A stretch of 46,999 nucleotides of DNA from SIG454 sp045578465 (GCA_045578465.1 JAZNKJ010000049.1:1-46999); one strand, 5' to 3'. Shown: positions 25,263 to 32,974, counted from the stretch's first letter. The notes: generated from the letters alone by a model not told the origin. Numbers and translations: made by a program.

Positions 25263-27002
25263 TTAAACCTCTGCCTTTGCTTTTTCTTCTGCTTTGATCT
25301 TTGCAATTTCTTCCTCTTCAAGCTGGCGATATGCAACCTTTCCAACCAAAGTTTTCGGAAGCTCATCGCGGAACTCAATATCATAAGGCATTGCAAATTT
25401 TGAAATATTCTCTCTGCAATATTCAAAGAGAACTCTTTTCGTTTCCTCGATTGCAGGAACGCCCTCTTTGAGCTTTACAAAAGCCTTAACCTTTTGCATT
25501 TTATAGGCATCGGGAACACCTATAATACAGCTCATCTGAACAAATTCATGGGCGTCTAAAATATTCTCTATCTGTGCCGGATAAACATTATATCCCGATG
25601 TAACAATCATCCTCTTGGCTCTGCCTTTAAAATATACAAAGCCTTCCACATCCATAACGCCAAGGTCCCCTGTATAAACCCATCTTAATCCGTCCTTATG
25701 TTCTCTTATGGTCTGGGCGGTTTCCTCAGGATGGTTCATATATTCCTTCATAACCGTCGGGCCTGCAAGAAGGATTTCCCCTTCCTCGCCGTAAGGAAGC
25801 TCTTTATCCGTTCCCGGCTCAACAATTTTGATATATGTATCAGAAAGAGGAATACCAATGCTTCCCGTTTTAAACATATGCGCAGGAGTAAGGCAACATG
25901 CCGTAACTGTTTCCGTTGTGCCGTAGCCCTCTCGGACCTGAATTGTGCTTTTATGATCATATAAGAATTTATCAAGCTTCTTTTTAAGCTCAATGGAGAG
26001 GGAGTCGCCCCCTGAGAAAACACCTTTAAGGTGACTGAGGTCAGCCTTTTCCATTGATGGAAGACGCAGGAGCGCCTCATAAAGAGTTGGAACCCCTGCG
26101 ATAAAGTTACATTTATTTTTAGTTATAAGCTTGCCATAGCTTTTCGGAGTAAATCTTGGAACCAAAACACATCTTCCGCCGCTAGCCAGCATAGAATGGA
26201 TGCAGACACCAAGACCAAAGCCGTGGAAAACAGGCATAGCCGCAAGCATTTTATCTCCAACCCTAAACATCTGGTTTGCCGCAATAATCTGCTTTGCGAG
26301 AGCGTTGAAGTTGCGGTTTGTAAGCACTATACCCTTTGATGTTCCTGTTGTTCCCCCTGAATAGAGAACAACTGCGCTGTCCTCGCCTTTTCTTTCTACC
26401 GCATAGTTATAGAAACAATGCTGGCGGAGGCGCATAAAATCGTTCCAACGAATAATAGGCGCATCTGCCGGGATTTTCTGAATCTTTCTTCCCTCGGTGA
26501 GCATATATCCCGCTTTAATCGGTTTTGAAAGTTCGTCTTTAATGCTTGCAATAATAATATTTAAAACCTTTGTGTTCTGGCGGATTTTCTCGAACTTATT
26601 ATAGAACTGGTCAAGAGTTACCGCTGTAACGCTTTCCGATTCATTGAGATAGAACTCTATTTCCTTTTCCGCAGAAAGTGGATGAATCATATTGGCAATA
26701 CCGCCAACTAAATTTACCGCATAGAACATATAAATTGCCTGAGGGCAGTTAGGAAGAGCGATAGTTACCCTGTCTCCCTCGCGAACGCCGATAGTTTTAA
26801 GGGATTTGGCGCACTTTCTGATTTCCTCAATCATTTTTGCGTATGTAGTGGGCTTTCCCATAAAGTCAAAGGCAACATTGTTTGGATATTTCTTGGCAAT
26901 TTTTTCAACTGCCTCAAACATTGTTCCTTCAAAATAATCAAGATGCATAGGGATATCCCTCATGCTTCCTTCCCATGGAGTTTTAACCTTCTTGCTTCTC
27001 AT
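25263..27002 (-). CDS. AMP-forming acyl-CoA synthetase (ANL superfamily)
   Basis: Activates a carboxylic acid as acyl-AMP and then thioesterifies it. Motifs are complete: P-loop YSGGTTGTSKG (214-224), GYGTTET (359-365), YTGD (443-446), hinge KRMIVTSGYNVYP, and the catalytic lysine in LPKTLVGKVAYRQL near the C-terminus. At 579 aa with no membrane segment it resembles long-chain fatty-acid CoA ligases, but the substrate cannot be read from sequence. Its ATG directly abuts the stop of the E2-like acyltransferase (TAAATG), so the two are made together and may act in series. Confidence 0.9.
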   Translation of the reverse strand: MRSKKVKTPWEGSMRDIPMHLDYFEGTMFEAVEKIAKKYPNNVAFDFMGKPTTYAKMIEEIRKCAKSLKTIGVREGDRVTIALPNCPQAIYMFYAVNLVGGIANMIHPLSAEKEIEFYLNESESVTAVTLDQFYNKFEKIRQNTKVLNIIIASIKDELSKPIKAGYMLTEGRKIQKIPADAPIIRWNDFMRLRQHCFYNYAVERKGEDSAVVLYSGGTTGTSKGIVLTNRNFNALAKQIIAANQMFRVGDKMLAAMPVFHGFGLGVCIHSMLASGGRCVLVPRFTPKSYGKLITKNKCNFIAGVPTLYEALLRLPSMEKADLSHLKGVFSGGDSLSIELKKKLDKFLYDHKSTIQVREGYGTTETVTACCLTPAHMFKTGSIGIPLSDTYIKIVEPGTDKELPYGEEGEILLAGPTVMKEYMNHPEETAQTIREHKDGLRWVYTGDLGVMDVEGFVYFKGRAKRMIVTSGYNVYPAQIENILDAHEFVQMSCIIGVPDAYKMQKVKAFVKLKEGVPAIEETKRVLFEYCRENISKFAMPYDIEFRDELPKTLVGKVAYRQLEEEEIAKIKAEEKAKAEV

Positions 27003-27875
27003 TTAAAATTCCACCTCTTCACTCATCGGTCTTTCAAGTAATTCAGGATTTTCAAGTAATTTTTTAAGAAGCTTTACGCTCTTTGAAAAATAATATCCGT
27101 CGGCAATTCTTTCGTCCACTGTAAGACCAATGTCAACGCTGTCTTTCATAGTGAATGTGCCGTCCTCGTTAAAGAATGGGCGGATTTTCTTCTCGCCGAT
27201 AATGGTAAACATTGAGGTTGTTCCCCAGTTAGAAAGATGATGATACCCTGACTTTAACTTAATTGAGCCAAGGTTAGTGAGTAGTACTGATGAATAATAT
27301 GGGTCGGTTGCGATAAGAGCCTGAGGGATTTTACCGTGTCTTTCTAAGAAGCAACAGAACTTTACCGCAGGCTTTGAGATAAATCTCGGAAGGCGACTGA
27401 ACATATCCATAAACTCGCTTGTGGGGTCTTTGGAGTCCTCGCTTTTTCTCACATGAGAAACCTGTCTGAAAATTTCGTTATGGACATCCTCAATGGTGTG
27501 GTCGTCCTTTGCATAGATAAAGGCAAGAGCCTCTGCGCTTTCGTCAGTAAAAATCTTCTTAATTGTAAATGCCGCAGAAATCTTATTTCTCTGGTAAAGA
27601 CTTCCGTTTGCAACAAATCTGTTAAGATAAGGACGGAGAGTTACGGTTTTCAGAACCGCCGTAACGATAACCTGAAACAGATTATATTTATATTCAGGAT
27701 TATCCGCATTCTTTTTCGCAAGGTATTCGTTTATATTTGTAAGGTCAATTCTCTCTGAGATAAACGCTTCATTGTCGCATCTGTTCGGAAAAATGAGGGG
27801 CATAATAAAATGCATCCCATCTATATTCCTCAGAAGTTTTCCGTCTCTTCTATCACCAATTTTCCTTTTCCCCAT
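27003..27875 (-). CDS. E2-like CoA-dependent acyltransferase without lipoyl domain
   Basis: About 290 aa. The fold signature is the catalytic domain of 2-oxoacid dehydrogenase E2 / chloramphenicol acetyltransferase: YNLFQVIVTAVLKTV, LLTNLGSIKLKSGYHHLSNW, MFTIIGEKKIRP and the end VDIGLTVDERIADGYYFSKS. There is no lipoyl or E3-binding domain. The usual HxxxDG active site is ExxxDG here (His to Glu), so classic catalysis is doubtful; I recall similar Firmicutes proteins with the same change. I chose the ATG of MGKRKIGD because AAAGG precedes it; the first ATG (27902) has no site and lies about 12 nt from the predicted transcript start. Confidence 0.75.
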   Translation of the reverse strand: MGKRKIGDRRDGKLLRNIDGMHFIMPLIFPNRCDNEAFISERIDLTNINEYLAKKNADNPEYKYNLFQVIVTAVLKTVTLRPYLNRFVANGSLYQRNKISAAFTIKKIFTDESAEALAFIYAKDDHTIEDVHNEIFRQVSHVRKSEDSKDPTSEFMDMFSRLPRFISKPAVKFCCFLERHGKIPQALIATDPYYSSVLLTNLGSIKLKSGYHHLSNWGTTSMFTIIGEKKIRPFFNEDGTFTMKDSVDIGLTVDERIADGYYFSKSVKLLKKLLENPELLERPMSEEVEF

Positions 27876-27920
27876 ATCCCTTTTTCCTTTCTTTTGTGTC
27901 ATTTTAACACATCTTTTTAT

Positions 27921-27949
27921 ATTATATCACAAATAATCTTTTCTTTCAA
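27921..27949 (-). promoter_or_regulatory. Promoter of the acyltransferase-ACS-ispG-polC-permease unit
   Basis: Minus-strand TTGAAA (27949-27944), 17-bp spacer, TATAAT (27926-27921); start near 27914. No other good promoter or terminator was seen until 18.8 kb, so a 9-kb transcript carrying polC is likely. Confidence 0.75.
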
Positions 27950-27962
27950 GGAAATAATATAA

Positions 27963-27991
27963 TTTACAAATATAATTTTTTATGATACACT
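27963..27991 (+). promoter_or_regulatory. Candidate promoter of the DUF5662 gene
   Basis: Plus-strand TTTACA (27963-27968), 17-bp spacer, TACACT (27986-27991), divergent from the acyltransferase promoter 14 bp away. The -10 is imperfect. Confidence 0.5.
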
Positions 27992-28022
27992 ATAAATATA
28001 ATAATAAAAAAGGTGATTTGAT

Positions 28023-28553
28023 TTGAACTTCTTCGGGCATTTATCAACAATAAACAGACACAGACACAAGGTTATTTCCCACTGCAAAAAGGCAGGAATT
28101 CTCTGGCAGGGGCTTTTCCACGATTTATCAAAATATTCTCCCACAGAATTTTTTAGGGGAGTTAAGAACTATAACGACGGGGTTAAGAGCCCTAACGAAA
28201 AAGAGCGTGAGGAAAAGGGCTATTCTCTTGCCTGGATGCACCACAAAGGGCGCAATAAACATCATTTTGAATACTGGAACGATTATAACCCGAAAATCCG
28301 TCAGGTAACGGGGGTTAAAATGCCCATAAATTATGTTAAAGAGATGTTTTGCGACCGTGTTGCCGCAAGCAAGATTTATCAGGGGGAAAACTACACCGAC
28401 CAGCACCCCTACGACTATTTTATGGCGGGAAAACCAAAAAGAACTCTTATTCACCCTGAAACCTCCGACCTTTTGGAACAGTGGCTTTACACTCTTTCAA
28501 CCGAAGGAGAAGATGCGACCTTTAAACTAATCAGAAATACCAAATCATATTAA
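28023..28553 (+). CDS. DUF5662 family protein, possible HD-like metal hydrolase
   Basis: 176 aa, starting with TTG after an AAGGTGA site. The histidine pattern HRHKVISHC, GLFHDLSKYSPTEF, WMHHKGRNKHHFEYW and later CDRVAASKIY with DYF resembles the DUF5662 family and suggests a metal site like that of HD-domain phosphohydrolases, but no activity is known to me. No signal peptide or membrane segment. It stands alone between divergent and convergent neighbours, with its own promoter and a shared terminator. Small proteins of this family also occur in phages of Firmicutes. Confidence 0.8.
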   Translation: MNFFGHLSTINRHRHKVISHCKKAGILWQGLFHDLSKYSPTEFFRGVKNYNDGVKSPNEKEREEKGYSLAWMHHKGRNKHHFEYWNDYNPKIRQVTGVKMPINYVKEMFCDRVAASKIYQGENYTDQHPYDYFMAGKPKRTLIHPETSDLLEQWLYTLSTEGEDATFKLIRNTKSY

Positions 28554-28590
28554 AATAACCCCTGAGGAAAACCTCAGGGGTTATTATTAT
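28554..28590. terminator. Bidirectional terminator between DUF5662 and LCP genes
   Basis: Perfect 14-bp stem (28554-28567, 28572-28585) with an AAAA loop, followed on plus by TTATTATTATTTTT. It serves both convergent genes. Confidence 0.9.
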
Positions 28591-29588
28591 TTTTCTTTAT
28601 CTTTTTCTGAGCGGAAGTTGTCTAAAATCTCGTCAAGCTGTTCCATATTATCCCTTGTATTATAAACAACATAGGATGCACCGTTTATCCATTTCGGAGT
28701 GTTCGGAAGAACATACATTGTAACCTTTTCAGGAGATAAATTCTTGATTGTTCCAAAGCTTTGCATCAGAACCTCAAAGCTGTAATTTGTCCGGACATTT
28801 TCGTTTACAACCTCATAGATTTCGTCAATCTTATTAAGGTTGGAAACCGTAAGCTTTTGTCTTATAAGCTCTTTGATAAATTTCTGCTGAGTATCAACTC
28901 TCGCAAGGTCGGCTTGTCCGTTATTATAGTTTCTGAAACGAACAAGGTCATGAGCCTCTTTTCCGTTAAGATGTTGCATCCCCTTCTTTAAATGAATATG
29001 TAAATTCTGATAAGGGTCGTCATAATTCATATTTTCAGGAACATCAAAATCCACTCCGCCAAGAGCATCAATAATATTTATAAAGCCCTCAAAGTCAACC
29101 GTTGCAAAATAGTGAATAGGAAGACCTGTTATTTCCTTGACTTTTCTTATAAGAAGCTCCTCGGGGACTTTGATATTTCCTTTATTTACTTCCTGCTTGC
29201 CGATTGCCATATAAGCATTTATCTTGTTGTAGTTGGGAACACCGCTGCTGTTATATATAATATTTCCTTTTGAGTTTCTGGACGCAATAGCAGTATCTCG
29301 GGGGATAGACAAAACATTGAGCTTTCCCGTTTCCCCGTTTAAGTTAACAAGCATAATGGTATCGCATCGGTCTCCGCCGTCATCTGTTCCCATAAGGAGA
29401 ATATTAACAACTCCGCCCGGCTCGTGGTCGTCAAGAGAAATTGCAATTCTCTCGCCGATGTCCATTGTCATAACCTTAGTCCCTGTATAAATGCCAAGCC
29501 CCATAGAGAGTATAAGAAGGAAAACCCAGATTTTAAATATGGGTCTTAACCGTTTTTTATTCTTTTTATTCAAATTCTTTTCTGTCAT
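28587..29588 (-). CDS. LytR-CpsA-Psr (LCP) family glycopolymer ligase
   Basis: Membrane-anchored enzyme that attaches wall teichoic acid or capsule-like polymers from a lipid carrier to peptidoglycan. A basic N-terminus, one helix (about 17-39), then the LCP domain with NILLMGTDDGGDRCDTIMLV, LNVLSIPRDTA and HDLVRFRNYNNGQADLARVD, which holds the conserved Arg/Asp residues. About 333 aa. I chose the ATG of MTEKNLNKK, which has AGGTGG 9 nt upstream; a GTG four codons earlier lies inside that site. It has its own promoter and terminators on both sides. Confidence 0.92.
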   Translation of the reverse strand: MTEKNLNKKNKKRLRPIFKIWVFLLILSMGLGIYTGTKVMTMDIGERIAISLDDHEPGGVVNILLMGTDDGGDRCDTIMLVNLNGETGKLNVLSIPRDTAIASRNSKGNIIYNSSGVPNYNKINAYMAIGKQEVNKGNIKVPEELLIRKVKEITGLPIHYFATVDFEGFINIIDALGGVDFDVPENMNYDDPYQNLHIHLKKGMQHLNGKEAHDLVRFRNYNNGQADLARVDTQQKFIKELIRQKLTVSNLNKIDEIYEVVNENVRTNYSFEVLMQSFGTIKNLSPEKVTMYVLPNTPKWINGASYVVYNTRDNMEQLDEILDNFRSEKDKEK

Positions 29589-29620
29589 TTCTTTTACCAC
29601 CTGTATAGGATACTGAAACC

Positions 29621-29649
29621 ATTATACATCATCTTTTTCCAAAAATCAA
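29621..29649 (-). promoter_or_regulatory. Promoter of the LCP gene
   Basis: Minus-strand TTGATT (29649-29644), 17-bp spacer, TATAAT (29626-29621), immediately after the G5/3D gene terminator. Confidence 0.75.
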
Positions 29650-29650
29650 T

Positions 29651-29678
29651 AGGGCTACCCTTACAAAAGGGTAGCCCT
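29651..29678 (-). terminator. Terminator after the G5/3D gene
   Basis: Perfect 12-bp stem AGGGCTACCCTT/AAGGGTAGCCCT with an ACAA loop; the minus strand continues ATTGATTTTT. Its T-tract overlaps the -35 of the LCP promoter. Confidence 0.85.
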
Positions 29679-29701
29679 AATATTAAATTTTCGTTACAAA
29701 A

Positions 29702-30760
29702 CTAGTTTAAAATATAAACTTTAACATTTCGTCTGCCCCACTGGAGCGCTTCTGCGGTTGAATCCATAAAGAGGTCAATAATATTTCCTTTAATGGCTCC
29801 GCCTGTGTCTGCCGCAATGGCATAGCCATAGCCTTCAACATAAACCCTTGTTCCAAGAGGAATAAAGGTCGGGTCAACAGCGATAACGCCTCTTTGAGCA
29901 AGCATTCCTGAAGCTGTTATTGCTTGATGCGGAAGCTTTCCGCAGCTTGCAGCGTCATAAGCTGTTGCGTTACAGGTAACCACTCTGCTGTATGAGAGGG
30001 CACCGCTTCTGGCAGTAGTAACCGTTCCGTTATAAGCGATTGTATAATCGTCAATGTTAGCTTTTTTAGTTCCCACTTCAACGATTTCTTCCTTTGCAGG
30101 AGTTATAACCTTTTCGGAAAGAACTTCTCTTCCTGTTTCAACGCCGTCAGCATATGAAATCTTATAGGTTATTTCACTCTCGCCCTTTTTACCTCTTTGA
30201 ATAGTCTTTCTAACACCTCTGCTTAAAGATGCGTTAGGCTTTTCAGTCTTAGGATAAGGCGTCGCTTCCTTTAAAGTTACTGTTTCGCTTGTGTTTTTTA
30301 TGAGAACGATATTGTCACCTGCCTTTGCGATTCTTCCTCGTCTTGGCAAAACATCGTCTTCATCTGTTAATTCATAACCAGCATCAACAAGGATGTCTTC
30401 GGCAACTCTTTTTGTTGTTGAAATCTTATTGATTTCTCCGTTTGCCGTAACATATACCTCGATAGCGCGGTAAACTTCTATGGTCATATCATCATAAAGA
30501 TTTTCATCAAGAGCAAAGTTTACTTTGTCTCCTTTATTAAGAGAAATTCCCTGCTCGGATAAAACATCTTTAACTGTATTCTTAAATGTAAAAACTTTCG
30601 TTTCCATGCTTCCGCCGTTTTTAACTGTAACATTTGCGCTGAGTGCATCAAGTGTTATTAGTCCCGCAGACGCCATAATTAATACAAAGGCACTGCAAAA
30701 AACAGCGATTTTTGCTGATAAGGATAAATTAACCTTCCTATCCTTTCGGCTAAATATCAT
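29702..30760 (-). CDS. YabE-like exported protein: DUF348 repeats, G5 and 3D domains
   Basis: 352 aa. An N-terminal signal or membrane helix (about 14-36) is followed by DUF348-type repeats (KNTVKDVLSEQGI and TTKRVAEDILVDAGY), a G5 domain (about 160-240) and a C-terminal 3D domain with VDPTFIPLGTRVYVEG, AADTGGAIKGNIIDLFMD. The conserved Asp residues of the 3D domain, shared with MltA-type lytic transglycosylases, are present. It resembles B. subtilis YabE and Rpf-like wall-remodelling proteins, which act outside the cell on peptidoglycan. It is a single-gene unit with a structured leader. Family identification is firm; enzymatic activity is inferred. Confidence 0.88.
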   Translation of the reverse strand: MIFSRKDRKVNLSLSAKIAVFCSAFVLIMASAGLITLDALSANVTVKNGGSMETKVFTFKNTVKDVLSEQGISLNKGDKVNFALDENLYDDMTIEVYRAIEVYVTANGEINKISTTKRVAEDILVDAGYELTDEDDVLPRRGRIAKAGDNIVLIKNTSETVTLKEATPYPKTEKPNASLSRGVRKTIQRGKKGESEITYKISYADGVETGREVLSEKVITPAKEEIVEVGTKKANIDDYTIAYNGTVTTARSGALSYSRVVTCNATAYDAASCGKLPHQAITASGMLAQRGVIAVDPTFIPLGTRVYVEGYGYAIAADTGGAIKGNIIDLFMDSTAEALQWGRRNVKVYILN

Positions 30761-30852
30761 CCAATCACCTCTCTTTGATTTTTAAGGCAGAAGATACTGC
30801 CTGGGGTCGGTGGAAAGAGCCAAAAACATCTGTGGCCTACCACTCAAACTGC
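30761..30852 (-). promoter_or_regulatory. Structured leader of the G5/3D gene
   Basis: About 90 nt with two hairpins: AGGCAG/CTGCCT (30785-30802), and a nested stem of GTGG/CCAC (30810-30813, 30840-30843) enclosing GCCA/TGGC (30819-30822, 30833-30836). AGGTGATT before the ATG is the ribosome binding site. It is too short and lacks the features I know for the c-di-AMP (ydaO) riboswitch often found before such genes. Confidence 0.45.
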
Positions 30853-30858
30853 CCTCCC

Positions 30859-30887
30859 ATTATACCAGAAAAGCCCATTTTGGTCAA
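30859..30887 (-). promoter_or_regulatory. Promoter of the G5/3D gene
   Basis: Minus-strand TTGACC (30887-30882), 17-bp spacer, TATAAT (30864-30859). A second copy of TTTTGGTCAAAG, which contains the -35, occurs about 70 bp upstream (near 30949-30960). Confidence 0.8.
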
Positions 30888-30963
30888 AGCTGATTAAACC
30901 CAATTATTCTCTTTGAGGCCATTTGAAAGGGCATTTTCGGGCGTGATTTTTGGTCAAAGTCTT

Positions 30964-31001
30964 TTTTTCTCCGTTTTTCTCTCGTTTTCTCCCGTTTTCT
31001 T
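30964..31001 (-). repeat. Degenerate tandem decamer just after a minus-strand gene
   Basis: On the minus strand four approximate copies of AGAAAACGGG (also AGAAAACGAG, AGAAAAACGG and AGAAAAAAAG) lie directly after the stop of the polytopic membrane protein gene. It is not palindromic and so is not an intrinsic terminator. Confidence 0.6.
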
Positions 31002-31002
31002 T

Positions 31003-32124
31003 TTATGGACAGGCCCTTTTAAGTAGCCCACCACTTACTAAATATACTATTACAATATATGGTAAATTATGCCCACCTATTAAAAAGCTATACACCGAAA
31101 GGCCCAAGATTGCCCCAATTCCTGCCCTTAAAATTTCTGCTTTTTTCCCTTTTGCCTTAAAGCTTTTCACTATTCCCCGACGGGAAATTCTCAAAACATA
31201 CCACAAAAACAGATAGAAAACCGCTCCGTATATGACTGAAATAATTTTTCCCGCTCCTCCGCCAAGACTTTCTATGCCGTAAGTCGCTCCCAGACCGCGA
31301 AAACCATATTTCCAGAAAAACCAGCCTGTCTTTACTATGTTTTGCGGAATTAATCCTTCCCTTATAAGCCTTACCCCAAAGCCGATAACCCACGGCGTTG
31401 TGAGGAGAGAGGGAATTATAAGCCAAAGCTCCCCTAAAACTATCATAGCAAGGACACAAAACGCTCCGCCCACTAAGGCAGGGTAACCTCCACGGGACAA
31501 AATATAAAAGAATATGGCAATAATAAAGGTCCCGTAAATATATTTTTTTATTCTCCCTCGCCCCAGCACCGAAATAGCATAAGGGAAAAACGCCAGAGCA
31601 AGATAGATATTTCCCTTTAAGAAAAGCCACAACAACGAAATATATAAAAGGACTTTTTCATAGGTAAAATCGTCTGTGTATTTAATAATGAAAAATAAAA
31701 TTATGCCTGTTTCTACATATAATATATATACGCTGTCGGAAAAAGGCAAAAAAGGGAGAAGACAAGCCGTCAGAATCCCCAAAAAGAAAATCAGAACCTT
31801 AAAATTTTCTTCTTTTGTTGAAAAGAGAAAATATAAAGTCAGCGCTCCTTGAACGAAGGGCATAGATGGGTATGCCCCCATATAAAGATTAAGGCTTAAC
31901 AAAAGAGCAAAGATGCTTTGGTTTATCTCCTTTGTTTTCAGGGTTGGAATTTTTTCTGTCCCTTTTTTTGCAATTCCTTTTATAAAGCTTTTCTCCCAAA
32001 GATGCCTCGCATAGTCAAAATCAAAAAACAGTTTTATCAAGGGAAGGCCCTTTACCTTATAATATGCTCTTCCAAAAAAGCTGTTTTTAAAAAGACTTTT
32101 AATCCCCAAAGTCAATCCCCTCAA
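31003..32124 (-). CDS. Polytopic membrane protein, distantly O-antigen-ligase/polymerase-like
   Basis: About 373 aa with roughly nine to ten hydrophobic helices after a basic cytoplasmic N-terminus. The segment YILSRGGYPALVGG resembles the SRG motif of Wzy/WaaL-type ligases, which suggests handling of a lipid-linked polymer, but the match is short and I do not claim the activity. The start is a TTG (or another TTG five codons on) after AGAGGG, overlapping the DUF4330 gene by 26 nt, so the two are probably coupled. No terminator is seen after it; an A-rich decamer repeat follows. Confidence 0.6.
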   Translation of the reverse strand: MRGLTLGIKSLFKNSFFGRAYYKVKGLPLIKLFFDFDYARHLWEKSFIKGIAKKGTEKIPTLKTKEINQSIFALLLSLNLYMGAYPSMPFVQGALTLYFLFSTKEENFKVLIFFLGILTACLLPFLPFSDSVYILYVETGIILFFIIKYTDDFTYEKVLLYISLLWLFLKGNIYLALAFFPYAISVLGRGRIKKYIYGTFIIAIFFYILSRGGYPALVGGAFCVLAMIVLGELWLIIPSLLTTPWVIGFGVRLIREGLIPQNIVKTGWFFWKYGFRGLGATYGIESLGGGAGKIISVIYGAVFYLFLWYVLRISRRGIVKSFKAKGKKAEILRAGIGAILGLSVYSFLIGGHNLPYIVIVYLVSGGLLKRACP

Positions 32125-32461
32125 TTTTGCCCTCTAAATAATAATCTCCAACTATCATTTTAAGAGGAAGATTAATGGCATAAGCTCTTTCCCCCAGGCG
32201 AATTCCATTCTCGCTGTATCTTCCCCCAAAGGAGACGGAAAAACCGTTGTCTGTAAGTCGGATTTCCCCCAAAGTCTTATTCCCGTCCATATCAAAACAG
32301 ATGTCGCCGTCTTTAATTTCCGCCTCTCCTTCATATGAGATTGTCATTTTGCACTCTTTATTCTTTTGAGGAAGGAAGTTATACCCTGCAAACAAAACCG
32401 TCAGGATAACCCCCAGAAGAATTATATAATCAAGAAGATTAAACCGCTTAAAAAACTTCAA
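32099..32461 (-). CDS. DUF4330 family membrane-anchored protein
   Basis: 120 aa. FNLLDYIILLGVILTVLFAGYNFL (about 7-30) is a single N-terminal helix preceded by basic residues, followed by a predicted extracytoplasmic beta-rich domain with CKMTISYEGEAEIKDGD and YLEGKIEGIDFG. This is the layout of DUF4330 proteins, whose function is unknown. The start is TTG after AGGAG. It forms a two-gene unit with the polytopic membrane protein downstream, so a shared envelope role is reasonable. Confidence 0.7.
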   Translation of the reverse strand: MKFFKRFNLLDYIILLGVILTVLFAGYNFLPQKNKECKMTISYEGEAEIKDGDICFDMDGNKTLGEIRLTDNGFSVSFGGRYSENGIRLGERAYAINLPLKMIVGDYYLEGKIEGIDFGD

Positions 32462-32569
32462 AATATCCTCTCCTTTTGTTCTTTATTTTTTCCTTATTTC
32501 TCCATTTCATACAGAATCTTTATTTTCGGAAAATTTCTACAAATTTTTATGTTTTTTTACAAAAAACCC

Positions 32570-32598
32570 TTTACAAATACCACAATATATGTTATAAT
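32570..32598 (+). promoter_or_regulatory. Promoter of veg
   Basis: Plus-strand TTTACA (32570-32575), 17-bp spacer, TATAAT (32593-32598); start near 32605. Confidence 0.8.
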
Positions 32599-32611
32599 AA
32601 TTTTAATTAGT

Positions 32612-32632
32612 ACACAATCTATTGTGTTTTTT
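32612..32632 (+). promoter_or_regulatory. Mini hairpin with T-run in the veg leader
   Basis: ACACAAT/ATTGTGT (32612-32618, 32621-32627) directly followed by a T-run, about 7 nt after the predicted start and 17-20 nt before the ribosome binding site. It is shaped like a weak early terminator but has a very short loop. Confidence 0.4.
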
Positions 32633-32661
32633 AGATTTTTTTACATATGAGGTGGAACCTT

Positions 32662-32913
32662 ATGGATAACAAAAAAGAAATTGATAGAATCAAGGCAGAT
32701 CTTAAAGATAATATAGGAAGCAAAGTCAGATTCGCATCCAAGAAAGGCAGAAAAAAACGCGCAGTTCGTAACGGAGTTATCGAGGGGACTTACAGAAATG
32801 TTTTTGTAATCAAACTTGACCCTGTTGGAGACAGCGAAGGGGCTGAAAGAAGAGTTTCTTACACCTATGGCGACATTCTTACAAGAAATGTGGAACTTGC
32901 CCTTTGTAAATAA
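32662..32913 (+). CDS. veg: Veg family protein
   Basis: 83 aa. MDNKKEIDRIKADLKDNIGS, then KVRFASKKGRKKRAVRNGVIEGTY in family form, and RRVSYTYGDILTRNVEL match B. subtilis Veg, a small SH3-like-barrel protein. It is strongly expressed in vegetative cells and reported to influence biofilm matrix genes; the mechanism is unclear. I chose the ATG preceded by GAGGTGG (6 nt), five codons inside the longest frame. It is a single-gene unit with its own promoter and terminator. Confidence 0.92.
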   Translation: MDNKKEIDRIKADLKDNIGSKVRFASKKGRKKRAVRNGVIEGTYRNVFVIKLDPVGDSEGAERRVSYTYGDILTRNVELALCK

Positions 32914-32922
32914 TTGAAACAG

Positions 32923-32972
32923 ACGGAGTTATATGTAAAATGCCCTCGCATTTTGTCATAGCTCCGTTTTTT
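32923..32972 (+). terminator. Terminator after veg
   Basis: Long imperfect stem from ACGGAG (32923) to CTCCGT (ending 32967), with inner AAAATG/CATTTT, followed by a T-run. It also abuts the SRP RNA promoter. Confidence 0.8.
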
Positions 32973-32974
32973 GT

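Noticed and set aside
30761..30852. c-di-AMP (ydaO) riboswitch before the G5/3D gene
   Set aside because: Expected from this gene class, but the leader is too short and lacks the conserved blocks I know.
30964..31001. CRISPR-like repeat array
   Set aside because: Units are only 10 bp, contiguous and degenerate, with no spacers.
31157..31630. A 157-codon frame inside the polytopic membrane protein gene
   Set aside because: Same strand, shifted frame, with irregular composition; the hydrophobic main frame is clearly the real one.
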